Shown in pieces: positions 25,914 to 33,382 of a DNA stretch of 64,000 bases. Both the position numbers and the translations under genes were made by a program. Source of the stretch: CBDCYS01 sp965226245. Lineage in GTDB: Bacteria; Acidobacteriota; Terriglobia; Bryobacterales; UBA6623. The notes below the pieces were generated by a model that saw nothing but the letters and a program-made list of their open reading frames with translations, had not been told where the DNA came from and did not search any database. The DNA is taken from positions 4,278,001 through 4,342,000 of the forward strand of contig CBDDCL010000015.1 of assembly GCA_965226245.1 (NCBI GenBank). The letters are read 5' to 3'. Numbering within the stretch: the first letter of the stretch is position 1; each line of letters opens with the position of its first letter.

Positions 25914-27008
25914 CTACCCCGCCGTCCGCTTCAACTGCCCGCAAGCAGCGTGAATCTCAAGCCCCCGCGGCTTCCGCACAAAACAAGGAAAACCGCGCCG
26001 CAAGATGCCCTGGAAAGCCAAAACGCGCTCCGGCTCCGGGGTGTCGAACGCAATCTCGGGTCCCGGATTGAACGCGATCAGATTGACCCGGCACTTCAGG
26101 TTGGCGAGCAACCGCACGACGCGCCGCGCGTCGGCGTCACTATCGTTGACATCCTTGAGCAAGACATATTCAAACGTAAGCCTCTCCCGGGGACGCAGGG
26201 GGTACTCGTGGCAGGCCTCCAACAGCTCGTCGAGATGATACTTCGAGGTGATCGGCATCAGTTTCTGCCGAGTTTGTTCCGTCGAGGCATTCAATGACAC
26301 GGCAAGATGCGGCCTTTCGGCGCACTTTGCCATTTCGCGGATCTTCGGCGTGATGCCGCATGTCGAAACCGTAATGCGCCGCAAAGCGACACCCATGCCG
26401 TCGGGGTCCGCCAGCAGCCGCGTCGCTTTGAGCACGGCTTCCAGATTGAGCAGCGGCTCCCCCATGCCCATCATCACGATGTTGACAGGGCGGTTGCGCG
26501 GTTCCAGTCGGTGTTCAGTGAACAGACGCAGAACCTGGCCCACAATCTCTCCAGCCGCAAGATTTCGCTCCAGCCCCATCAGCGCGGTCAGGCAAAACTT
26601 GCAATCGACCGGACAGCCGGCTTGGGTGGAAATACACAACGTATCGCGCGTTTTTTCCGGAATGAAGACGGACTCGATTGTCTTGCCGTCATCGAGCCGC
26701 AGCAGGTAGCGAACCGTCCCGTCCGCGGCAACGAAGCGGTCGGAAACCCCCGGCAGTCCGGCGAAGAACTCGCGTGCCAGCGACTTTCGCAGACCCAGTG
26801 GCAGCGAACGGATCCCGTCCAGCTCGCCCAGCCGCTCGCGATATAAAGCCCGGTAAAGCTGGCGCCCGCGATAGGCTGGCTCTCCGAGCAGCCCCACGAT
26901 CTGCGAAAGCTCGTTAACCTCTTTGCCTACAAGAGCTTGTCCCACCTCTCTATTGTAGCGAACAGCGGGTTCGCGTACTTTCCTGTGATAGACTAAGAGG
27001 TCGTCCAA
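25914..27008 (-). CDS. rlmN: 23S rRNA (adenine(2503)-C(2))-methyltransferase RlmN
   Basis: The 364-aa radical SAM enzyme methylates A2503 of 23S rRNA and A37 of certain tRNAs. The RlmN N-terminal HhH-like part is visible (GEPAYRGRQLYRALYRERLGELDGIRSLP). Then comes ESVFIPEKTRDTLCISTQAGCPVDCKFC, containing the CxxxCxxC iron-sulfur cluster, followed by VNIVMMGMGEPLLNLEAVL and RITVSTCGITPKI with the methyl-accepting Cys region. HLAVSLNASTEQTRQKLMPI and YVLLKDVNDSDADARRV follow. The C-terminal FVRKPRGLEIHAACGQL contains the second conserved Cys. It begins at ATG 27008; a shorter start at about residue 16 is possible. It is convergent with acpS and divergent from the M16 peptidase. Confidence 0.96.
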   Translation of the reverse strand: MDDLLVYHRKVREPAVRYNREVGQALVGKEVNELSQIVGLLGEPAYRGRQLYRALYRERLGELDGIRSLPLGLRKSLAREFFAGLPGVSDRFVAADGTVRYLLRLDDGKTIESVFIPEKTRDTLCISTQAGCPVDCKFCLTALMGLERNLAAGEIVGQVLRLFTEHRLEPRNRPVNIVMMGMGEPLLNLEAVLKATRLLADPDGMGVALRRITVSTCGITPKIREMAKCAERPHLAVSLNASTEQTRQKLMPITSKYHLDELLEACHEYPLRPRERLTFEYVLLKDVNDSDADARRVVRLLANLKCRVNLIAFNPGPEIAFDTPEPERVLAFQGILRRGFPCFVRKPRGLEIHAACGQLKRTAG

Positions 27009-27069
27009 GGCGGGCCGGCCCCGCTTTCCAAGTTACCTTCTTTAGATTCCACTAGAACCAGCGAAGGGT

Positions 27070-28356
27070 ATGAGTCCAGCCGAAAGCAGCAATCCAGACA
27101 TCCAAAGAACTACTGTCCCAAGCGGAATACGCGTCATTTCTGAAGAGATGTCTCATGTCCGCTCGGTGGCCGTCGGAGTTTGGGTCGACGCCGGTTCGCG
27201 CGCCGAGAGCAATGAGGAAAGCGGCATTTCCCATTTCGTTGAACACATGGTTTTCAAAGGCACGAGCAACCGCTCAGCCGACGACATCGCCTGCTCGATC
27301 GACTCGATCGGCGGCCAGCTCGACGCTTTCACGACAAAAGAAAGCGTTGCTTTTACCGCTAAGGTTCTCGATGAGCATCTGCCGCGGGCGCTCGATGTGC
27401 TCTCCGACCTGGTGCTCAACCCGGCTTTCCGGGAAGAAGACATTGTGCGCGAGAAAGGGGTGGTCCTCGAAGAACTCAAGATGGAAGAGGACAATCCGGA
27501 CTACTTGATCCACGAGATGTTCGTCAGCAACTTTTGGAAGAGCCATGCCCTGGGGCGCACGATTATCGGGACGAAAGAGACGATCAGCAGCTTCCAAAGC
27601 CGGCAACTGCGGGAGTTCTTTGGGCGGACTTACCGTCCGGCGAACCTCATGATTACAGCGGCGGGCAAGGTCGAGCATGGGCACTTGGTTGAGCTAGTAC
27701 AAGAACGCTTCGGAAACCTGAGCGGCGCGGCTTCTCCGGTAGCCACATCGGAACCCGAGCCGCATCCGGCCATTTCACTGCGGGACAAGCCTTCGCTCGA
27801 GCAGGTGCACGTTTGTATCGGAGTCCCGGCATACGCCATTGCTCATCCGCGGCGCTACGCGGGTTACGTGCTCAATACCGTTCTTGGGGGTGGCATCAGC
27901 TCACGGCTGTTCTTGAAGATTCGCGAGCACGAAGGCTTGGCGTATTCGGTTTTCTCGGACCTCAGTGTTTACAGCGACAGTGGCTACATGTCCGTGTATG
28001 CTGGCACTTCGCTTGACACAACCGAGCGGGTCATCCAGCACGTACTGGCGGAGTTGAAAGACCTGAAGATGAACCCGGTGGCCACCGCCGAGCTGCGGCG
28101 CGCGAAGGACCATCTCAAAGGCAGTCTTACCCTCAGTCTGGAATCCACTACCAGCCGCATGGCAAGCTTGGCTCGGCAGGAAAAGTATTTCAAGCGCTTC
28201 TTGTCCCTCGACGAACTCAATGAGCAGATTGAGCAGGTCAGCGCCGAGAACATCTTGGAAGTCGCCAACGATTGGTTCCAGCAAGATCGCGTCGCGCTGG
28301 CCGTTTTGGGCAGTCTCAACGGTTTCCAAGTCGATCGCGAACAGCTCGTTTGCTAG
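27070..28356 (+). CDS. M16 family zinc metallopeptidase (processing-peptidase-like)
   Basis: A 428-aa protein of the size usual for single-chain M16B peptidases. The inverted zinc motif HFVEH lies in ESGISHFVEHMVFKGTSNRS at about residues 56-76; the third zinc ligand Glu is in VVLEELKMEEDNPDYLIHE. C-terminal M16 domain features include YAGYVLNTVLGGGISSRLFLKIREHEGLAYSVFSDLSVYSDSG, the conserved R...Y segment that contacts substrate, and LKGSLTLSLESTTSRM. No signal peptide is seen, so it may be cytoplasmic. Bacterial relatives often sit next to pnp or dut; that context is absent here. The stop is close to the interspersed repeat that carries the group II intron. Confidence 0.92.
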   Translation: MSPAESSNPDIQRTTVPSGIRVISEEMSHVRSVAVGVWVDAGSRAESNEESGISHFVEHMVFKGTSNRSADDIACSIDSIGGQLDAFTTKESVAFTAKVLDEHLPRALDVLSDLVLNPAFREEDIVREKGVVLEELKMEEDNPDYLIHEMFVSNFWKSHALGRTIIGTKETISSFQSRQLREFFGRTYRPANLMITAAGKVEHGHLVELVQERFGNLSGAASPVATSEPEPHPAISLRDKPSLEQVHVCIGVPAYAIAHPRRYAGYVLNTVLGGGISSRLFLKIREHEGLAYSVFSDLSVYSDSGYMSVYAGTSLDTTERVIQHVLAELKDLKMNPVATAELRRAKDHLKGSLTLSLESTTSRMASLARQEKYFKRFLSLDELNEQIEQVSAENILEVANDWFQQDRVALAVLGSLNGFQVDREQLVC

Positions 28357-28365
28357 TACTTGTGC

Positions 28366-28444
28366 CGATTGTGGCAGGCCATTTCAGACGGCCCGACAGA
28401 GCCGCGGACGGAAGTCCGCGCTCATGAGTTTGGCCTTTCTGACG
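28366..28444 (+). repeat. Interspersed repeat (family A plus 3' exon of the group II intron)
   Basis: The segment holds GGCCATTTCAGACGGCCCGACAG, the palindrome CCGCGGACGGAAGTCCGCG, and then AGTTTGGCCTTTCTGACG. The last part also occurs at 43195-43212, where it continues directly into TGGCGCGTGCCTCCCGG. Here that continuation appears only after the intron, at 30357. Confidence 0.8.
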
Positions 28445-28533
28445 ATCGGGTCGGGTACCGGGGATTGCGCCCCGGCACCCTCCCACACCACCGGACGTAC
28501 GGTTTTCCGTATCCGGCGGTTGGACCCAGCGGC

Positions 28534-29475
28534 TTACCGGCTGGCCGCGAGATCCGATGGCATCACAAATCCGTAACGCTGCAAATTACGTTTCGACAGG
28601 GCCCGATGCATCATCGCCCGCGCCGCGACAAACCAAGCGCCACGACGCGTCGGCACATAGCGCAGCATCTGCTCGGGCACGCCCAAGCGCCGCAATGCGC
28701 GGCAGCGACCCCGCACGCTGTGCCAACGCAGCCAGAAGCACTTCCGAATGTGCCGCCGAATCCAGCTTTCCAGCCAAAAGACCGCGCGCCGATCCTCGGC
28801 CAGCCGGTAGTAACCCCACCAGCCGACGATATACCGCCGCCATTCGTCGCGTAATTCCCGGCTCGTGACACTGCGGCAACTGCGCCATATCTCTCGCACC
28901 TTCTGCTGGAGCCGCTCGACACTTTGCGGCGCCACTTCCCGCTGCCCCCGGCGGTTGATGCGAAACCCCAGAAACTTCCGTTCCCAAGGCCGCCCCGCCC
29001 CGCTCTTCGCCTCGTTCACTTGCAGTCGCAGATGTTGCTCGATCCAGCTCCAGATCCCCGCCAGCACCCGCTTCGCCGCCGCCTCGCTGCTCACATAAAT
29101 GTTGCAGTCGTCGGCATAACGGCAAAAACTCAGCCCGCGGTTCTCCAGTTCCCGATCCAGTGCATCCAGGTAGATGTTCGCCAGCAATGGAGACAGCGGC
29201 CCGCCTTGCGGCGTGCCCTCCTCGCTTTTGACCAGCACCCCGTTCAGCAGTACTCCGGCCCTCAAATACCGGCCTGTCAATCTTAAGATCCTTTTGTCCC
29301 GAATCACTTGCGCGATCCGTCGCATCAGAATGTCGTGATTCACATGGTCGAAGAACTTGGCGATGTCTATATCCACCACCCAGTCCTTGCCCTCGCGGAC
29401 GTATCCCTGTGCCGCGCGTACCGCCTCATGCGCGCTCCGCCCCGGCCGAAATCCGTAGCTCGACTCGCTGAACAT
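28534..29475 (-). pseudogene. ltrA: Group II intron reverse transcriptase/maturase, C-terminal part
   Basis: This frame encodes most of the reverse transcriptase: MFSESSYGFRPGRSAHEAVRA (RT block 2), WVVDIDIAKFFDHVNHDIL (block 3), GTPQGGPLSPLLANIYLDALD (block 4), CRYADDCNIYV (the YADD active site), FLGFRINRRG (block 7) and a maturase X/thumb region to SDLAASR. No H-N-H endonuclease domain follows, consistent with a class C-like intron. The N-terminal part is in another frame at 29367-29858. The frames are separated by a 14-bp insertion at about 29477-29494, so the protein is probably not made whole. Confidence 0.9.
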
Positions 29476-29858
29476 CGGCTCCCAAAACCAGGCTCAAAGA
29501 TCGGCGTCAAAACTTGCAGCAACGCTTGCTGCAGCAGCCGGTCCATCACCGTCGGGATGCCCAACAGCCGTTGGCCTCCGTGCGGATTGGATATCTCTAC
29601 CCGCCGCACGGGACTCGGCGTCCAGCGCCCCGCCAGCAGTTTCGCCCGGATCTTTTCACCGTGGCGTCGAAAGTGGGATTCGAGTTGTTCGGTGGTCATG
29701 CCGTCGATGCCCGCCGCGCCGCGGTTGCGTTTGACCGCCCCCAGCGCACGCCGCAGGTTCTCTTCGGCCGCCACTTGTTCCATCAGATCGTCGTGCATCA
29801 CTTTCTGTCGAGAGTCTCGCGGCTCACGCTCGGGTTCCCGCCGGCATTGGCCCGCCAC
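29367..29858 (-). pseudogene. ltrA: Group II intron reverse transcriptase, N-terminal part (frameshifted)
   Basis: The likely start is ATG 29798 (MHDDLMEQVAAEENLRRALG). It continues VKRNRGAAGIDGMTTEQLESHF (block 0) and GRWTPSPVRRVEISNPHGGQRLLGIPTVMDRLLQQALLQVLTPIFEP (block 1), and then loses the family frame. On the minus strand TTTGAGCC is followed by the extra bases TGGTTTTGGGAGCC before GATGTTCAGC. Removing those 14 bases gives FEPMFSESSYGF, the expected family sequence. The insert creates a direct repeat of GAGCC. Confidence 0.88.
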
Positions 29859-30356
29859 GGTTCCACCGCTTCTGCCTCCGCCTGCTCCCCGTCTCGTTCC
29901 CCCAGCGGGGAAGGACCCTGCGGTCCGGGACTCCGGGAAACCTCTTGCACGCTGTGCCAGTCGCTCCTCTAGCTTTGCTCCTTGGTCCTTCAGCCCTTTG
30001 CTCCAGCGGCGTTACCCGCCTTCTCGGCTACTATGGCTTCTGCTGACTTCTCCCCCGCTCTCACGGAGAAGCTCTCCCCAGGTAAGGCGCTGATTCTGTT
30101 CCTTCGTGCCGTCCGGCTCTACCTCGCACGTCTCGTATGGATATTGGGCTTCGCGGTGGCCAGCACGCTTACCGCCCGTACGCGGCCTCTCTGTCGGTTT
30201 GTGTTCCTACAGTCGAAGTATTCGTTCCCCGCTTCCTTCGGCTTTCACCGCGCGGCTTGCGCCCCACGACTTCCGCTCTGCGGTTCCCTACGGTTACCTC
30301 CATCGGTCCCGGCAGGATCGTTTCATCCTGCTAGAATCAGCCCATGCTGGGCACAC

Positions 30357-30405
30357 TGGCGCGCGCCTCCCGGCGGGCAGCGTCGGCCTCCGGGCCGACG
30401 TCGCG
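30357..30405 (+). repeat. Interspersed palindromic repeat, family B (5' exon of the intron)
   Basis: TGGCGCGCGCCTCCCGGCGG, then GCAGCGTCGGCCTCCGGGCC, then GACGTCGCG. Near-identical copies lie at 37930-37980 and 43212-43257. The GTCGGCCTCCGGGCCGAC part forms a strong hairpin. Confidence 0.8.
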
Positions 30406-30581
30406 TCGGCACTTATGCCGGCGCTTGTGCTGCTCAACCAGCACCCAAGATCGAAGAGACGCTGTGCTCGCCTCGACGCAGCGAGCCGGAAGGATCAGGG
30501 CCGGGCCGCCTGCCCTATTGGCGCCCCAACAGTTCGGAATGGAGTTACAATGCCAATGGAAGTAACCTAACCAACGAACCC

Positions 30582-30842
30582 ATGATCGTGAAAGTGGATC
30601 TACCGGATCATTTGGTCGAGCAGCTCTACGGGGGAAGCCGTTCGCAGGGTTTGACTCCGGACCAGTACGTCTGTGAAATGCTCTACCAGTTGCTGTCAGA
30701 GAGATCCGCTGGTGACAACGCGAAGCTCGAAAACCGGCCCGATTGGCAAGAAGCTCTCGCGCGATCGAAAGCGGATCGAAAAGCCGGGCGCTTCGTGCCA
30801 CACAAAGAGGTGGTCGATTGGCACGGCGGCCATCCCGAATAA
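30582..30842 (+). CDS. Probable antitoxin-like small protein
   Basis: ATG 30582 gives 86 aa: MIVKVDLPDHLVEQLYGGSR, an opening strand and helix in the style of ribbon-helix-helix or similar antitoxins, then GLTPDQYVCEMLYQLLSE. The tail LENRPDWQEALARSKADRKAGRFVPHKEVVDWHG resembles the Phd/ParD-like antitoxin end that wraps the toxin. It would bind its own promoter and neutralise a toxin. Overlapping its end is a frame that begins like a RelE/ParE toxin but is cut short, so the antitoxin may be an orphan. The identity as an antitoxin is inferred from style and context. Confidence 0.6.
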   Translation: MIVKVDLPDHLVEQLYGGSRSQGLTPDQYVCEMLYQLLSERSAGDNAKLENRPDWQEALARSKADRKAGRFVPHKEVVDWHGGHPE

Positions 30843-30893
30843 TCTGGTCCGAAGAGGCCTTTTCATCGTTTCGCCAAGTTCCTTACAAAAAAT
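30818..30893 (+). pseudogene. Truncated RelE/ParE-like toxin
   Basis: From TTG 30818, overlapping the antitoxin by 25 bp, the frame reads LARRPSRIIWSEEAFSSFRQV, similar to the first strand and helix of ParE/RelE toxins (xxIIWSEEAxxxL). After about 25 codons it runs into a family C interspersed repeat (CGGAGCCCCGACCGTGAGGG, 30909-30928), and toxin similarity ends. Only the N-terminus is left. Confidence 0.45.
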
Positions 30894-31041
30894 TCGGGAG
30901 CCAGACTCGGAGCCCCGACCGTGAGGGGGGGGTAGCCGCTTCGACGCGCCTCATCTGCCAGCGGCCACGCTCCCGTCGCTGATTCCGGCCGGCGGGCCCG
31001 CCGAGAATCGGTAGACTCAGAAGGTTGGAGCAAGAGTCCCG

Positions 31042-31422
31042 ATGCATCGCGCTGAATTCGAACGGCTCGTGGACGAAGCCTGGGAAACCATTCCACAAGG
31101 ATTCCGGGAACGATTCTCGAACCTAGCGGTCTTTGTCCAAGATGAGCCCGCCTCGGAGGACCTCCGCGCCGGGCGCGTTCCTCCAGGCGGGACTTTGCTC
31201 GGACTCTACCAAGGCGTTCCCTTGGCCAAGCGGACCGTCCACTACGGCATGGTCCTGCCGGACCGCGTCACTCTGTTTCAAGGACCGATCGAGCGGGCCT
31301 CTCGATCCCGCCAGGATGTCGCGAAAATGGTCTACGACACACTGTGGCACGAGCTTGCCCACCACCTCGGGATGGACGAGAAGGAAGTCCGCGCCGCCGA
31401 AAAACGGCGAGGGGTCTGGTAG
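31042..31422 (+). CDS. Metallopeptidase family protein (zincin-like, PF06262 type)
   Basis: A 126-aa single-domain protein. It begins MHRAEFERLVDEAWETIPQGFRERFSNLAVFVQDEP, the usual opening of this family, followed by LLGLYQGVPLAKRTVHYGMVLPDRVTLFQGPIER. The zinc motif is DTLWHELAHHLGMDEKEV (HExxH with a downstream acidic residue), as in the minimal zincin group. No signal peptide is seen. The substrate is unknown; family members are small cytoplasmic metalloproteases. The next gene starts 50 bp downstream on the same strand, so the two may be co-transcribed. Confidence 0.9.
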   Translation: MHRAEFERLVDEAWETIPQGFRERFSNLAVFVQDEPASEDLRAGRVPPGGTLLGLYQGVPLAKRTVHYGMVLPDRVTLFQGPIERASRSRQDVAKMVYDTLWHELAHHLGMDEKEVRAAEKRRGVW

Positions 31423-31471
31423 CCGGACGGGATTCGGCAAGATCTGCCATGGATTCTCGAGGAGACCTGTG

Positions 31472-32782
31472 ATGCAGCGACTGACCAGGCGCCGGACCTT
31501 CGTGCTGCGTTGGAGCATAGCCTTCTTCAGCGCAGTCACGGTCTTGGCGGCGCAAGGCGCGCTCGGCTTTTTCGTCGATGCGGGAGAGCGCGTACGTGCG
31601 GTCGAGGACCGCTACCAGGACTATTGGTCTTCCCATCTGCAAAACAGCCGGCGGAGGATTCTGCGGGCCGCCGAACTCACCAAGAACCGTGGCCGAGCGG
31701 TCGTCCTCGGCGCCGGCAAATGCCGCGAAATACCGCTCGAAGAGCTGGCGCGGCAGTTCGAACAAGTTGTCCTCGTTGATCTTGACCGCGGCAGTCTTGA
31801 AGAGGCCGCGGAGGATTTGTCTCCGGAATTGCAAGTGAAGCTGGAGCTGCAAGTCTCGGACGTGACCTCGTTCGCTGTTCCGATGATGCGAGGGATTGAA
31901 GAGGCGGTTGAAGCCAGCCAGACGATCGAGCAAGCTTTCGGCAAGCTCAGCGAAGTCTATGCAAAGGCGATTGGCGAACAAGACTTGCCCCGCTTTCCAG
32001 GCGCCGATTTAGTGATTTCTTCCCTGGTCGCCTCGGAGCTGCATCGTTACCCGGGAAGGTATGCCGACCGGCTGCTGCGCCGGAAGTTTCACGCCGGACT
32101 TGCCGGGTGGGATGGCCACGAACAGGCCGACCGCCGCCTCCAGCGCTTTGCTCTCAACGAACACGCCGCCCTGATCTCAGGCCTTCTCCGGACCGGCGGA
32201 GTCGTCTATATCTCCGACACCGTCGCGCGGGGACCGTTTGATCCGGAATCGAACAGAATACTTCGGCATGAAATCGCGGCGAAGCTGGCGCCGGAACTTG
32301 CGCGCCGGGGAGTATTCGAAGCGATCCTGGGCGACAAACCAGCGACCCGCACTTTTGCGGGAGCCTACCGTGCGATTCGCGGCATCGCCTCGGAAACAGC
32401 GGGCCGGGAGCAAGCGGTCGCTCTGCTCAGGGATCTAACGACACAATCCTCCTCCGCTTCTCCAAGCTCGGTCTCCCCGGCGCTCTCCGCCGTCGCTTCG
32501 GCCGCGGTGATCAACATGCTTTGCTTAGACCGTTTTCCGGTCGTGACGGAAGTGTCCGTCCTCGAAAGTCTCATGGAGATTTACGATCGAAGCGGCGTTA
32601 CGGCTCTTGAGCCGCTGCTGCCGCTCGATGATCTCGAGTCAGCCTGGGAAAGCCGGCAGCTTAGGATGGTTGGGCAGCCGCGGAGCTGGTGGTGGCTGGG
32701 GTACCCCTGCAACATCCCCAGAAACTGGGGCGCTTTCAAGATTCGGAGCTGGATTCTGACCCAGGCGGATGAACACAACTAG
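31472..32782 (+). CDS. Methyltransferase-like (Rossmann) protein of unknown role
   Basis: Start set at ATG 31472, eight bases after GGAG; the open frame further up overlaps the zincin gene in another frame and is not coding. The product is 436 aa. The N-terminus (FVLRWSIAFFSAVTVLAAQGALGFF) is hydrophobic but may belong to the fold or be an anchor. A class I Rossmann start follows: GRAVVLGAGKCREIPLEELARQFEQVVLVDLDRGSLEEA, with GAGxCxExP as motif I and an acidic residue ending the second strand. The middle has PRFPGADLVISSLVASELHRYPG (motif IV-like) and GGVVYISDTVARG. The C-terminal 100 residues (VINMLCLDRFPVVTEVSVLESLMEIYDRSG to a WWWLGYPCNIPRNWGAFKIRSWIL end) are unrecognised. No specific substrate can be named. 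Confidence 0.75.
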   Translation: MQRLTRRRTFVLRWSIAFFSAVTVLAAQGALGFFVDAGERVRAVEDRYQDYWSSHLQNSRRRILRAAELTKNRGRAVVLGAGKCREIPLEELARQFEQVVLVDLDRGSLEEAAEDLSPELQVKLELQVSDVTSFAVPMMRGIEEAVEASQTIEQAFGKLSEVYAKAIGEQDLPRFPGADLVISSLVASELHRYPGRYADRLLRRKFHAGLAGWDGHEQADRRLQRFALNEHAALISGLLRTGGVVYISDTVARGPFDPESNRILRHEIAAKLAPELARRGVFEAILGDKPATRTFAGAYRAIRGIASETAGREQAVALLRDLTTQSSSASPSSVSPALSAVASAAVINMLCLDRFPVVTEVSVLESLMEIYDRSGVTALEPLLPLDDLESAWESRQLRMVGQPRSWWWLGYPCNIPRNWGAFKIRSWILTQADEHN

Positions 32783-32832
32783 GCGGCGGATCGCCCTACG
32801 TGAAGGGTGCTTTGGGGACTGGAAAGGCTGCT

Positions 32833-33222
32833 CTACTTCTCTACGGGCTTGTAGGCAACACAGTCCACCTCGACTTTGAGGCCAAGGGCAGGCAGAGTTG
32901 CCTGAACGGTCGTGCGCGCCGGCTTGGAGTCGCCGAAGTACTCGCCGTACACCTCATTCATTTCCGCGAAGTCACGGATGTCCGTCAGGAAGACCGAGCA
33001 CTTCACGACGTCTGATAAATCCGCACCCGCGGCGTTCAAGATGGCTTTGATGTTTTCCAGCGTGCGGCGGGTTTCCGACGCCGCGGTTCCGTGTTCCGGC
33101 TGGTCCGTCTCGGGGTTCATGGCCGCCTGGCCGGAAACATAGATGAAGTCGCCAGCGCGCACGGCATGAGAGTAAGGCCCGCGCGGACTGGGGGCGTCAG
33201 AAGAGATGATTCTGTCAAGCAT
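32833..33222 (-). CDS. ridA: RidA family enamine/imine deaminase
   Basis: A 129-aa protein of usual length. RidA hydrolyses reactive 2-aminoacrylate-type enamines released by PLP enzymes, acting as a cytoplasmic trimer. Signatures: MLDRIISSDAPSPRGPYSHAVRAGDFIYVSGQ, TRRTLENIKAILNAAGADLSDVVKCSVFLTDIRDFAEMNEVYGEYF, and PARTTVQATLPALGLKVEVDCVAY. The last contains the conserved Arg that binds the substrate carboxylate. ATG 33222. It is convergent with the methyltransferase-like gene and divergent from the Top3-RecQ gene. A role in supporting threonine metabolism (thrC is in this window) is possible but not shown by the context. Confidence 0.92.
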   Translation of the reverse strand: MLDRIISSDAPSPRGPYSHAVRAGDFIYVSGQAAMNPETDQPEHGTAASETRRTLENIKAILNAAGADLSDVVKCSVFLTDIRDFAEMNEVYGEYFGDSKPARTTVQATLPALGLKVEVDCVAYKPVEK

Positions 33223-33382
33223 GCATTTTCTCCACTCGTTTTGTCGTGTTGCCGGGGCGTGCTGGTTGCAAGCCTTGAGTATTCAAATAGGTGAGGGTGG
33301 GCTTTTGTTACTTCGATACTAGCCGAGCAACGGGTTCACTACATCCAAACCTCCGAGCAGGGCATGGCGGCCCGATTGGGAG

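Larger units (their letters stand above)
28445..30356 (-). mobile_element. Group II intron, 1912 bp, inserted in an interspersed repeat
   Basis: On the minus strand the element begins GTGTGCCCAGCATGGGCTG at 30356, the typical GUGYG-type 5' end. It ends with a domain V-like hairpin GCCGGATACGGAAAACCGTA then CGTCCGG at about 28483-28511 and a domain VI hairpin GGTGCCGGGGCGCAATCCCC then GGTACC, finishing CCCGAT at 28445. The flanks (AGTTTGGCCTTTCTGACG and TGGCGCGCGCCTCCCGG) are contiguous in the empty copy at 43195-43230, which fixes both boundaries to the base. The 5' exon on the minus strand is a GC-rich hairpin-forming repeat, as preferred by class C introns. The intron-encoded protein is frameshifted. 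Confidence 0.92.

Noticed and set aside
31133..31471. An N-terminal extension of the methyltransferase-like protein
   Set aside because: It overlaps the zincin gene in another frame; a good ribosome site precedes ATG 31472.
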